DNA of 6,098 nt from Bacteroidales bacterium (GTDB lineage Bacteria > Bacteroidota > Bacteroidia > Bacteroidales > UBA7960), in assembly GCA_007128045.1 (NCBI GenBank), contig SKYG01000352.1, positions 1-6,098 of the forward strand, in the 5' to 3' direction. The position numbers were made by a program, and so were the translations under genes. The notes under the pieces are model-generated. The model searched no databases, was not told where the DNA came from, and was given only the letters and a program-made list of their open reading frames with translations. How positions within the stretch are numbered: position 1 is the first letter of the stretch; each line of letters opens with the position of its first letter. This document shows positions 1-6,098 of this stretch, piece after piece.

Positions 1-1077
1 GAACAGCTTTTTGGCAGCAAAGACACAGCAGAGGAGGAGAGCCAGTCGGCTTCGGCCCTGCGCGCTTTGGAAGAGGCCAGAAGCAAGGCGTATGAGGCGG
101 TGCGATCCGTCAGGCAGCAACTCGACGACAATGTGGTGCGTATGCAGGAGCTGACAGCACAAATTGCCGACAGGGCCGCTGTGCTTGCCAGGCTGGAGCA
201 GGACTTCGGTGCGCAATGGCTGGGGGCAGGCTTTGCCAGTGAAGCAGACTTCAACGCCTGCAGAATACCATCTGCCGGACGCGAAGCACTTGAGCAACAG
301 GCTGCAGTACTCGACAGCAAAGGGACCGAACTGAAAACCATGCGTCGCGACAAGGAGGGACGGCTGGCTGCAGAGACTGCCAAGGCCCTGACAAGTGAGG
401 AGGCCGACACCGTTCAGGCAAGCCTGGACGAAGCAAAGGCATTGCTTGATGCCGCCACACAGCAGGCTGCTGCCGTGAATGCACAGCTCGACATGAACGC
501 CACCAACCGCGGCAATGCGCAGCAGCTGTTGGAGCGGATTGCCACACAGCAGAAAGTCAGTGAGCGCTGGCAACGGCTGCACACCCTGATTGGCTCTGCC
601 GATGGCAAGAAGTACCGCAACTTTGCGCAGGGACTTACCCTGGAAATCATGGTGTCGCATGCCAACCAGCAGCTGCGCAAGCTCAGCGACCGCTACCTGC
701 TGATCCGCGACCGCGAGCAGCCCCTCGAGCTGAATGTGGTCGACAACTACCAAGCCGGCGAGATCCGGTCTACCAAGAACCTGTCGGGCGGGGAGTCGTT
801 CATCGTGAGTCTTGCTCTGGCCCTGGGCCTGTCAGGGATGTCGAGCCAGAACATCCGCGTAGACTCACTCTTTCTCGATGAAGGCTTTGGCACCCTCGAC
901 GAGGATGCCCTTGAGATGGCGCTGGCCACGCTCGCCGGGCTGCGGCAGGACGGCAAGATGATCGGGCTTATCTCGCATGTGCCCGCCATCAGGGAAAGGA
1001 TCAACACCCGCATCATGGTGCAGCCGGTGCGTGAAGGGCGGAGTGAGCTGAGCGGGCCGGGGTGTAAAGGCTATTGA
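1..1077 (+). CDS. sbcC: Exonuclease SbcC, C-terminal part (5' end outside window)
   Basis: This is the ATPase subunit of the SbcCD (Mre11-Rad50-like) complex, which opens and cuts DNA hairpins and processes double-strand ends together with the SbcD nuclease. The frame is open from base 1, so the true start lies upstream; 358 residues are visible of a family that usually has about 1000-1200. Residues 1 to about 190 are rich in Glu, Gln, Ala, Leu and Arg, as expected for the returning arm of the antiparallel coiled coil. The C-terminal ABC-type nucleotide-binding half follows: signature LSGGES at residues 261-266, Walker B SLFLDEGFG with D293/E294, D-loop GTLDED from G297, and switch histidine H326 in ISHVPAIRERI. 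The Walker A half and the zinc hook are outside the window. All visible catalytic motifs are intact. The stop (TGA, 1075-1077) overlaps the end of the convergent ATPase gene. Base composition is much more GC-rich than the rest of the window. sbcD would be expected upstream but cannot be seen. Confidence 0.96.
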   Translation, partial: EQLFGSKDTAEEESQSASALRALEEARSKAYEAVRSVRQQLDDNVVRMQELTAQIADRAAVLARLEQDFGAQWLGAGFASEADFNACRIPSAGREALEQQAAVLDSKGTELKTMRRDKEGRLAAETAKALTSEEADTVQASLDEAKALLDAATQQAAAVNAQLDMNATNRGNAQQLLERIATQQKVSERWQRLHTLIGSADGKKYRNFAQGLTLEIMVSHANQQLRKLSDRYLLIRDREQPLELNVVDNYQAGEIRSTKNLSGGESFIVSLALALGLSGMSSQNIRVDSLFLDEGFGTLDEDALEMALATLAGLRQDGKMIGLISHVPAIRERINTRIMVQPVREGRSELSGPGCKGY

Positions 1078-2435
1078 GGGGCGTTTTGAGCAACCACTTT
1101 TCCCAATTCTTTTTCGATGCGGTGAACCATGTAAAAGGGCAGATTTAGCAATATAAACTCTTTACCTGCAATAGTGCGGGCAGTTTCTATGGATGGTTTT
1201 CCTTGCCATACCCGGACTGCAATCCGGTGAGGTGCAGCATCGATAAACTGGTGCAATGACCTCAGCTTGCCGGCATGACCAGACTTTACTTCCACAGGAA
1301 TTAGCAATCCTTTATATGGGAAGATATAATCAATTTCGGCAGTCGATTCCTTTTTATCACGAACCCAAAAATTCAGTTTGAACATTGCTGAATGGCTTGT
1401 TGATCTCAGCTCTTGACCAACAATGTGTTCGGCAATCTTGCCTCTGTAAACATCATTGATATTCTGCGAAAAAACCATTTCTCCCATCATTCCCGAGGAA
1501 TAGTTTACAAGTCCTGTATCAACTAAATGAAGCCTGGGTTTTTTCCTAAAATCAGGTTTGATTGGGAAATCAGTTCGGGTAAGCGGGTAAACCAGATTAA
1601 GCAGAAATGTCTTTTCAAGTGCCATAAAGGCTTCTTTCATTTCACGTGAACGGTAGGCTGAATTTCCAAATTTTTCGAAAGTAATCCTTTCTGAAGCTCC
1701 CTGAAAGGCATTTCCAATTACATGTTGTATCATCTGAGTTTGCAGCGCCGTTTTTGCATATTTCTCAACATCGTCGTAATATGAAAGCAGGAGCGCTTCA
1801 TATACATGGCTCAATGAAGTGATATTCTGTTCTGCAGAATAATCATTCAACACCTGCGGCATTCCGCCTATTGTGGCATATCTCCTGAAAGATGCCATCA
1901 GCAAATCATGTGCAAAGACAGGCACCTCATCATTTTCAAGATTTATCAGTAGCTTCGTTTCATTCATTGCAAAAAGATATTCACGGAAACTGCATGGGTG
2001 CATAGCCATAAACTCCACCCTCCCAACTGGAAAGGATATTTTGCGGTTTAAAATCGTTTCGAGAAGGGAGCCAGTCGCAATTACGAACAGATCGTCTGCC
2101 TGCTCATAAAAATATCGTAAAAGAGAAACTGTTTTTGGTGAGTTTTGTATCTCGTCAATAAAAACAAGTGTTTTTCCTCCTGATCTAGACATGTTCCTTG
2201 ACAGAAACATAGTAGACAATAAATCCTTGAAAGGATATTCATTCTCAAATATAACACGATCCTCCTTCTTTTCGAGATTGAAACTGAGAAACTGATCAAA
2301 CCCTGCAGAAAACATTTCTACAGCAGTAGTTTTTCCAACTTGGCGTGCTCCTCTTATAATCAAAGGCTTGCGATTTTTTCTTTCGGACCACTTTTTAAAC
2401 TCCCCAAGTATTTCTCTTTTGAACATTGCGTACAT
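1071..2435 (-). CDS. AAA-type ATPase with DUF4143 (AAA_14 + DUF4143 family)
   Basis: This is a complete 454-residue P-loop ATPase of the widespread, poorly characterised AAA_14/DUF4143 family, whose biological role is not established. Visible motifs are Walker A GARQVGKTT (residues 29-37), Walker B TLVFIDEIQ with D94/E95, a sensor-1-like strand FVIATGS (117-123), the family motif VGRVEFMAMHPCSFREYL around R139, and GGMP (190-193). The C-terminal DUF4143 half contains LVDTGL (304-309). It also carries a restriction-endonuclease-like core with E336, D369 in AEIDY, and E382/K384 in VEVKSG, so the predicted PD-(D/E)xK-like site looks intact. Length is normal for the family. The ATG at 2435 gives MYAMFKRE; a second ATG at 2426 gives MFKRE, which resembles the usual start of relatives, so either could be used. 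No Shine-Dalgarno sequence is seen. A 33-bp tandem repeat ends exactly at the first ATG and may carry its control region. No signal peptide or membrane segment is evident. Possible roles (DNA processing, a mobile or selfish ATPase, defence) are inference only. Confidence 0.93.
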   Translation of the reverse strand: MYAMFKREILGEFKKWSERKNRKPLIIRGARQVGKTTAVEMFSAGFDQFLSFNLEKKEDRVIFENEYPFKDLLSTMFLSRNMSRSGGKTLVFIDEIQNSPKTVSLLRYFYEQADDLFVIATGSLLETILNRKISFPVGRVEFMAMHPCSFREYLFAMNETKLLINLENDEVPVFAHDLLMASFRRYATIGGMPQVLNDYSAEQNITSLSHVYEALLLSYYDDVEKYAKTALQTQMIQHVIGNAFQGASERITFEKFGNSAYRSREMKEAFMALEKTFLLNLVYPLTRTDFPIKPDFRKKPRLHLVDTGLVNYSSGMMGEMVFSQNINDVYRGKIAEHIVGQELRSTSHSAMFKLNFWVRDKKESTAEIDYIFPYKGLLIPVEVKSGHAGKLRSLHQFIDAAPHRIAVRVWQGKPSIETARTIAGKEFILLNLPFYMVHRIEKELGKVVAQNAPQ

Positions 2436-2567
2436 GTAATAAAGTGAGGGTTAAATATAATATATTATGTAATATAGTGAGGGATAAATATAGTAAAATA
2501 TGTTATAAGGTGAGGGATAAATACAGTAAACTTTTTAATAAAGAGAGGGAATGTAATCCAATAAATT
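2436..2567. repeat. 33-bp tandem repeat array abutting the ATPase start codon
   Basis: Four head-to-tail units with an exact 33-bp period lie at 2436-2468, 2469-2501, 2502-2534 and 2535-2567. The core GTGAGGG occurs at 2444, 2477 and 2510, and its variant GAGAGGG at 2543. Units 2 and 3 share AGTGAGGGATAAATA or a close variant; unit 1 has TTAAATA after the core, and unit 4 is the most diverged. On the minus strand, in the direction of the ATPase gene, each core reads CCCTCAC, preceded in units 1-3 by an AT-rich TATTTA stretch. The first unit ends immediately before the ATG at 2435, so the array covers the whole expected promoter and leader of that gene. The AT-rich part of units 1 and 2 contains TATATTTA, which partly resembles the Bacteroidota -7 element (TAnnTTTG) but lacks the final G. 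A direct role as operator or leader is inferred, not shown. Confidence 0.85.
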
Positions 2568-2595
2568 GAACTGCCCTTCCATTTCGTAAGGGGGG

Positions 2596-2613
2596 TCGGC
2601 CCAGTCCGGCCGA
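2596..2613. repeat. Short GC-rich inverted repeat (hairpin)
   Basis: Arms TCGGCC (2596-2601) and GGCCGA (2608-2613) pair perfectly around a 6-base loop. A flanking G-T wobble could add one more pair. No T-run follows on either strand, so it does not look like an intrinsic terminator. It stands out only because the surrounding DNA is AT-rich. Confidence 0.5.
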
Positions 2614-2715
2614 TATACCGCAGCATACATCAATATGTCGAATCATCCAGGATGTGTAAGAACACTTTTTTGAGGCAGGTGCGATATACATAATAATTTG
2701 GTTTCAAAAAATCAA

Positions 2716-2745
2716 AGTAACGACCGTTACAGTAACACCCGTTGC
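2716..2745. repeat. Tandem 15-bp pair; first copy palindromic, operator-like
   Basis: Two adjacent 15-bp copies, AGTAACGACCGTTAC (2716-2730) and AGTAACACCCGTTGC (2731-2745), agree at 12 of 15 positions. Within the first copy, GTAACG (2717-2722) and CGTTAC (2725-2730) form a perfect inverted repeat with a 2-base centre; the second copy has lost full symmetry. The pair lies just upstream of the in-frame stop that precedes the plus-strand ATPase fragment, so it may be a leftover binding site for a dimeric regulator. That role is inference. Confidence 0.45.
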
Positions 2746-2755
2746 GTTATTTTGA

Positions 2756-3049
2756 GCATTTCACCTCGGAGCCGACGACCTGCTGGCTTTTTATATGCTT
2801 ACAGGTGGCGTTGCCAAAAATGTGGAGCTGTTTGTTGACAAAGGCTGCTTCACCTTGGAAAAGATGCTCAACGAAATATTGCGCGACAACTCCCTGCTGA
2901 TTGATGAAGGCAAGAATCTGCTAATCGAAGAATTTGGAAAAGAATATGCGACCTATTTTTCCATTTTGTCGTTGATTGCCTCTTCAAAAACATCCAGAAG
3001 CGAAATAGAATCGGGTGTGAGTATAGCGCTCAAATGGAGCCACCTGTAG
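2756..3049 (+). pseudogene. Fragment of archaeal-type ATPase / DUF234 family protein
   Basis: This is a decayed internal piece of a second P-loop ATPase family (archaeal-type ATPase domain followed by DUF234), distinct from the DUF4143 gene next door. The frame is open from just after a TGA at 2753-2755 to a TAG at 3047-3049, about 97 residues. The recognisable part begins near 2771 with ADDLLAFYMLTGGVAKNVEL and continues through FGKEYATYFSIL and SKTSRSEIES. These correspond to the end of the ATPase module and the start of the winged-helix segment in relatives. Walker A, Walker B and the whole C-terminal DUF234 domain are missing. After SEIES the residues (GVSIALKWSHL) no longer fit the family, and no other frame downstream clearly restores it. 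An ATG at 2795 gives an 84-residue ORF, but it begins in the middle of the conserved block, so it is unlikely to be a true start. The fragment is probably non-functional. Confidence 0.8.
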
Positions 3050-3111
3050 CGCTCTAAACAGATATGAACTATATCAGTATCACCGGAATATCCACTATAT
3101 TAAGCGTTTAT

Positions 3112-4071
3112 TTAAAACTTTGGGCATTTAATTATTCTTTGGCGGTTTCTTTGTTGTGCTGTGAAAAATTCAAATGAGATACTGACTTCATGTGAAGCAT
3201 GAAAGGCATCCGAGTAGCCGGATAAAGAATGATCATAGCTATACCCGACTTGCAGGTTATTGTGCTGAAAACCTACTAAAAATACCAGTGTATTGGCATT
3301 GTTTAAATCATGTCTAAACCATGCTCCGGCCATAAGTGACTCGATCCCTCCATATAGACCCAGGTTCATTCGTCTGAATTCACCCTGTTGTTGAAAAATT
3401 ATGTTCGGTGATAAGAAATAATCAAATGCCAGGGTGTTGGCAATTCTGTTTTTAGTTGGTTCCAGAGAAAGCCCAGCATGTGCAGTGTATTTTCTTGCAA
3501 GTCTTTCATCTCCAAAAATACTTTCTCTGGGCTGGGTAAGATGATGTGCAGCAATACCGCCAAAAAACCAATTGTTATATACAAGAATTCCAGCAGCAAA
3601 GTTTGAAGAATGATTCCATGTTTTTTCAGGAGGTGGTTGGTCTGAATTGACAAATTTTAGCCTGTGCCAATAAATGTCTTGTCTGTAATAACCTACTTGA
3701 GTGCTAAAGTTAATAAACAAATTCTCTCTTGCTTTTAAATGATAGGAATAGATACCAGCAAAATGATTTTTTGCATGTAACCCACCTTGGTTATCGCTTG
3801 TGACTACAAAACCGATACCACCATGTAATGAAGGAATGAAAGCATCATAGGAAACAAAAATGGTTGCAAAGCCTTCAGAGTCGGGGAAGGGGTGATTGCG
3901 ATAATTCAGGTTTAGACGTGAGGAACTTTGGCTGGTCCCTGCAAAACTGGGATTTAAATATAATGCGGAGGCAAAAAATTGCGAAAACACTGCATCCTGA
4001 CCCCATAAGGAGACAGGTTTTAGTAATAATTGAATCAGTACTAAGAGGGCATATATTATCCAGACCTTCAT
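3112..4071 (-). CDS. PorP/SprF-family type IX secretion outer-membrane protein
   Basis: This 319-residue protein belongs to the PorP/SprF family of T9SS outer-membrane beta-barrel proteins. Members are needed for secretion or surface display of specific cargo; SprF, for example, serves the SprB adhesin. An N-terminal signal peptide is clear: MK, a hydrophobic core to about residue 22, and probable cleavage after WG (24), leaving QDAVFSQ. The family N-terminal motif follows as QFFASALYLNPSFAG (31-45). Alternating aromatic/polar strands typical of an outer-membrane barrel run through the body. The C-terminal part has GYSYDHS (276-282), SHEVSISFEF (293-302) and the family ending IIKCPKF. Length is normal for the family. 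The ATG at 4071 is chosen because it places the signal peptide correctly; no Shine-Dalgarno sequence is visible. The gene starts 12 bp after the stop of the upstream cargo gene on the same strand, so the two are probably co-transcribed, with this protein dedicated to that cargo. It is a paralogue-rich family, so no specific symbol is assigned. Confidence 0.94.
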   Translation of the reverse strand: MKVWIIYALLVLIQLLLKPVSLWGQDAVFSQFFASALYLNPSFAGTSQSSSRLNLNYRNHPFPDSEGFATIFVSYDAFIPSLHGGIGFVVTSDNQGGLHAKNHFAGIYSYHLKARENLFINFSTQVGYYRQDIYWHRLKFVNSDQPPPEKTWNHSSNFAAGILVYNNWFFGGIAAHHLTQPRESIFGDERLARKYTAHAGLSLEPTKNRIANTLAFDYFLSPNIIFQQQGEFRRMNLGLYGGIESLMAGAWFRHDLNNANTLVFLVGFQHNNLQVGYSYDHSLSGYSDAFHASHEVSISFEFFTAQQRNRQRIIKCPKF

Positions 4072-4083
4072 ATAATAATCATT

Positions 4084-6098
4084 TTATCTGACAAGTATAA
4101 AAACACCGAAGGCTTCATCATTAATGCCATTTTCGAAGTGGTACGATATTCTATAGGCATACGTACCTTGTGGAGCATCGTTGTTGTTGACTCTACCATT
4201 CCATCCATATTGGTAATCTTCTGAGAAAAAGATTTCTTCGCCCCACCTGTTGATAATCTTCATGGAGAAACCAATTGGTGGGTGACTGAAAACCGGGAGG
4301 AATATTTGGTTTTCTATTAAGTGACTTGAAGGCATAAATGCATTTGGAATAAACACATCAGGTATTAGAATATCTGTTGAGAAGGATTTTACTTCGCCAT
4401 AGGCGGTATCACCTTTATTGATTGCGTAAGCCACAAGATAATATGTAGTATTATTGGGTTGCAAGTCTTCAAATTTTTTTGAAAATTGGCCCAGTCCATT
4501 TCCAATCTCTGTCTTTATACCGTAATTTTGTGGATCAGGATTTGTGCCAAATAATATGCCGCGTTCCGTAACCTCTGCGCCACCATCAGACAGAACATCT
4601 CCTCCAAGAGTTGCTGAAAATATTTCTACGTCGAATGGCTCTGCAGTGATAACCAAAGGTTCACTGTAAACAATCACTTCATCGTTTGCTACACAATGGT
4701 GTTTGTTGGTAACTTCCACCTCATAAATACCATATTCTGATATTTCAATGGTTTGTGTAGTTTCTTCTGTTGACCATAAATAATTATATTCTTCACCCGG
4801 TCCTGCATCCAGGGAAATTACATTTCCCCGGGGTAAATAAATCTCTGTTCCTAAGTCCACTGTAGGAAACGGAGGAGAGATAATTTCGATGGTGTCTTGT
4901 ATGGAACAAAAGTCTGCATAAGAGACCTTGACGCTAAAAATGCCAAAGTCGTTAATAAGCATTTCACTATCCGTACTGCCATCGTCCCATAAAAAAGTAG
5001 TGCCCGGATTGGGATTGAAATTCTCTGTGTTTAGAATGTAGGGAAATTCATCGCAGTTCAACGGCAGATCCGGACCAAATCCAAAAATATAGGAACCAGG
5101 AGCTATTGTAAAGTCCCAGCCAACATTGTTTCCAAGATTCGTTGCATTTTTAGCGCCAATAAATAGCGCTCCACCTGTGGCATAAATATCTTTTAATCTG
5201 ATAAAGTCAACCACCACAGTATCAGGTGCTGCCATGCTTATTGTGGCAGGATATGTGGGATTCGTAGAGTTAATATTAATAAAAAAGCATGGATTGCCTT
5301 TTGCAGAAAAGAGGCTGACAATTGTTTGGGTCGTCCCAGACTGAATTAGATGCTTTCCTCCCGGCGCCAGCATTAGTGTGTCGAAAGTATTGTTGTTTTG
5401 AATGGCTCCGTTACCGGCAAACGTGACGGTATTGAATGTAGTGTTATTTCCTGTGAGTGTAGATTGCGATAAGGTTGGAGAAAGAAAATGAACATTATGA
5501 AATCTAAGATCAGGGTTGGGTCCAACATAAAGTCCCCCCCCGCCGTCTCCAATTATGTTTATTACAGAAGTGCCTGCATCTAAATTGATATTGCTGCCTG
5601 AAATACCAAATCCACTTTGAGTGTTTATCACGGAGTTACTTAGAGATAATTGCTTTAAGAATTGCGACACTATTTGAATATTAGTAGAGTTAACCGTATT
5701 CCCATTTGTATAGAGGCTACCTTCTGTAAAAACAATGGAGCCAATAGTTGAGAATTCATCTATCAGTGTCCATTCCCCACCGTTGCCATTGAAGTGAACC
5801 CCTTCGCTCGAGGCATTTAATACCTGGCCGTTTAAAGCAATGGTGTTTCCGCTCTCGGTGCTTCGAAAATTCCAGGAGAAATTTCCTTGGCCTATTTGGA
5901 CCTCCATATTGCTTTGTAACTGCAAAGAGCCAAAGATATTCATGCTGTATCCCTCCGTTCCTAAAAGCACCGGATTTCCAGGTGCATCATCCCATATCAT
6001 ATCATTGCAGAACGCATGTGCATTGATCTGAACGGTTCTGTTGCCCGGTGAAAACCCCGAATTTGCATCAAAATATACATTGTCATAGGCGACAGGAA
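4084..6098 (-). CDS. Large T9SS-secreted adhesin-like protein with type B C-terminal domain (5' end outside window)
   Basis: The frame is open through the window edge, so the N-terminus, including any signal peptide, is missing; 670 residues are visible. An internal ATG at 6000 is not a plausible start, because coding-like sequence continues upstream (NVYFDANSGFSPGNRTV). Domains in visible numbering: (a) about 1-330, Asn/Thr/Ser/Gly-rich repetitive beta strands typical of a right-handed beta-helix of Bacteroidota surface proteins, ending LGNNVGWDF; (b) about 336-408 and 409-478, two Ig/PKD-like modules, with FLWDDGSTDSE and YLWSTEETTQTIEIS as repeat marks; (c) about 481-575, an FN3-like module (ATLGGDVLSDGGAEVTERGI through NTTYYLVAYAIN); (d) 579-670, a gliding-motility-associated C-terminal domain, with PDVFIPNAFMP, INRWGEEIF, GWNGR and APQGTYAYRISY. 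The last domain is the type B T9SS sorting signal, which directs export across the outer membrane. A PorP/SprF gene follows 12 bp downstream. An adhesin or matrix role is inferred; no catalytic domain is visible. Confidence 0.92.
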   Translation of the reverse strand, partial: PVAYDNVYFDANSGFSPGNRTVQINAHAFCNDMIWDDAPGNPVLLGTEGYSMNIFGSLQLQSNMEVQIGQGNFSWNFRSTESGNTIALNGQVLNASSEGVHFNGNGGEWTLIDEFSTIGSIVFTEGSLYTNGNTVNSTNIQIVSQFLKQLSLSNSVINTQSGFGISGSNINLDAGTSVINIIGDGGGGLYVGPNPDLRFHNVHFLSPTLSQSTLTGNNTTFNTVTFAGNGAIQNNNTFDTLMLAPGGKHLIQSGTTQTIVSLFSAKGNPCFFININSTNPTYPATISMAAPDTVVVDFIRLKDIYATGGALFIGAKNATNLGNNVGWDFTIAPGSYIFGFGPDLPLNCDEFPYILNTENFNPNPGTTFLWDDGSTDSEMLINDFGIFSVKVSYADFCSIQDTIEIISPPFPTVDLGTEIYLPRGNVISLDAGPGEEYNYLWSTEETTQTIEISEYGIYEVEVTNKHHCVANDEVIVYSEPLVITAEPFDVEIFSATLGGDVLSDGGAEVTERGILFGTNPDPQNYGIKTEIGNGLGQFSKKFEDLQPNNTTYYLVAYAINKGDTAYGEVKSFSTDILIPDVFIPNAFMPSSHLIENQIFLPVFSHPPIGFSMKIINRWGEEIFFSEDYQYGWNGRVNNNDAPQGTYAYRISYHFENGINDEAFGVFILVR
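5534..5541. repeat. Eight-base C/G homopolymer inside the adhesin gene
   Basis: A run of eight C on the plus strand (eight G on the coding strand) encodes part of the DGGGGLYVG segment of the beta-helix region. In this copy the tract keeps the reading frame open. Runs of this length can slip during replication, so a one-base change would truncate the protein before its type B sorting domain. Whether the tract varies in the population is unknown. Confidence 0.8.

Larger units (their letters stand above)
2568..2755. other. Non-coding stretch with no convincing gene
   Basis: This is the remainder of the roughly 320-bp gap between the ATPase start and the ATPase fragment. It contains a small hairpin (2596-2613) and a tandem 15-bp pair (2716-2745), listed separately. 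On the minus strand, one frame is open from 2642 to the TAA at 2535-2537. It could encode about 31 residues from an ATG at 2630, containing PDWADPPYEMEGQFN and ending DYIPSLY. That composition looks protein-like, and the frame enters repeat unit 4, but the stretch is too short to be called a gene and was not recognised. No insertion-sequence end, tRNA or strong terminator was seen. Confidence 0.5.

Noticed and set aside
251..1016. Minus-strand ORFs of 88-98 codons opposite sbcC
   Set aside because: They are antisense shadows of a GC-rich coding region whose plus-strand frame carries clear SbcC motifs.
1074..1081. TGAGGG near the 3' end of the ATPase gene, resembling the GTGAGGG repeat core upstream of it
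   Set aside because: This would suggest terminal repeats of a mobile unit, but the match is only six bases, includes the sbcC stop codon, and has no flanking similarity.
2596..2613. GC-rich hairpin as an intrinsic terminator
   Set aside because: Neither strand has a T-tract after the stem.
2503..2691. 62-residue minus-strand ORF across the repeat array
   Set aside because: Its C-terminal part is just a frame through the 33-bp repeats, no family was recognised, and a competing frame on the same strand looks more protein-like.
3025..3053. AGCGCT arms around a 17-base loop at the end of the ATPase fragment, as a terminator
   Set aside because: The arms are short, the loop is long, and no T-run follows; AGCGCT is also self-palindromic, so the pairing may be chance.
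3050..3111. Possible frameshifted continuation of the DUF234-type ATPase after SEIES
   Set aside because: The other two frames were read through this stretch and gave nothing that clearly matches the winged-helix or DUF234 part of the family.

Overview
The window looks like chromosomal DNA from a member of the Bacteroidota. The strongest evidence is at the right: a PorP/SprF-family outer-membrane protein directly follows a large secreted, beta-helix and Ig/FN3-type protein that ends in a gliding-motility-associated (type B) C-terminal sorting domain. That pairing is characteristic of type IX secretion (T9SS), which is essentially confined to Bacteroidota. The starts that can be examined also lack a clear Shine-Dalgarno sequence, as is common in this phylum. 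Genus cannot be told from the sequence.

Layout. (1) Bases 1-1077, plus strand: the C-terminal third of SbcC, the ATPase subunit of the SbcCD nuclease, cut by the window edge. It is GC-rich (about 65% in a sampled line). (2) Bases 1071-2435, minus strand: a complete AAA-type ATPase with a DUF4143 domain, converging on sbcC and overlapping its end by 7 bp. Sampled GC falls to about 40% here. (3) Bases 2436-2755: no convincing gene. This stretch holds a four-unit 33-bp tandem repeat that abuts the ATPase start codon, a small GC-rich hairpin, and a 15-bp tandem pair whose first copy is palindromic. (4) Bases 2756-3049, plus strand: a fragment of a second, different ATPase family (archaeal-type ATPase with DUF234), missing its Walker motifs and its C-terminal domain. 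(5) Bases 3112-6098, minus strand: an apparent operon, with the large T9SS cargo protein upstream (5' end outside the window) and the PorP/SprF protein 12 bp downstream of its stop.

How the parts relate. The two right-hand genes form one functional unit: a cell-surface or secreted adhesin-like protein and the outer-membrane component probably dedicated to its export or attachment. SbcC is a DNA repair protein with no evident link to them. The middle segment looks like an accessory island between two unrelated housekeeping/surface regions. It carries one intact and one decayed P-loop ATPase from families that are lineage-expanded and patchily distributed. The most unusual structure is the 33-bp repeat array, whose phase is locked to the ATPase start codon. 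A run of eight G residues inside the surface-protein gene is a second point of interest. No RNA gene, CRISPR array or complete insertion sequence was recognised.
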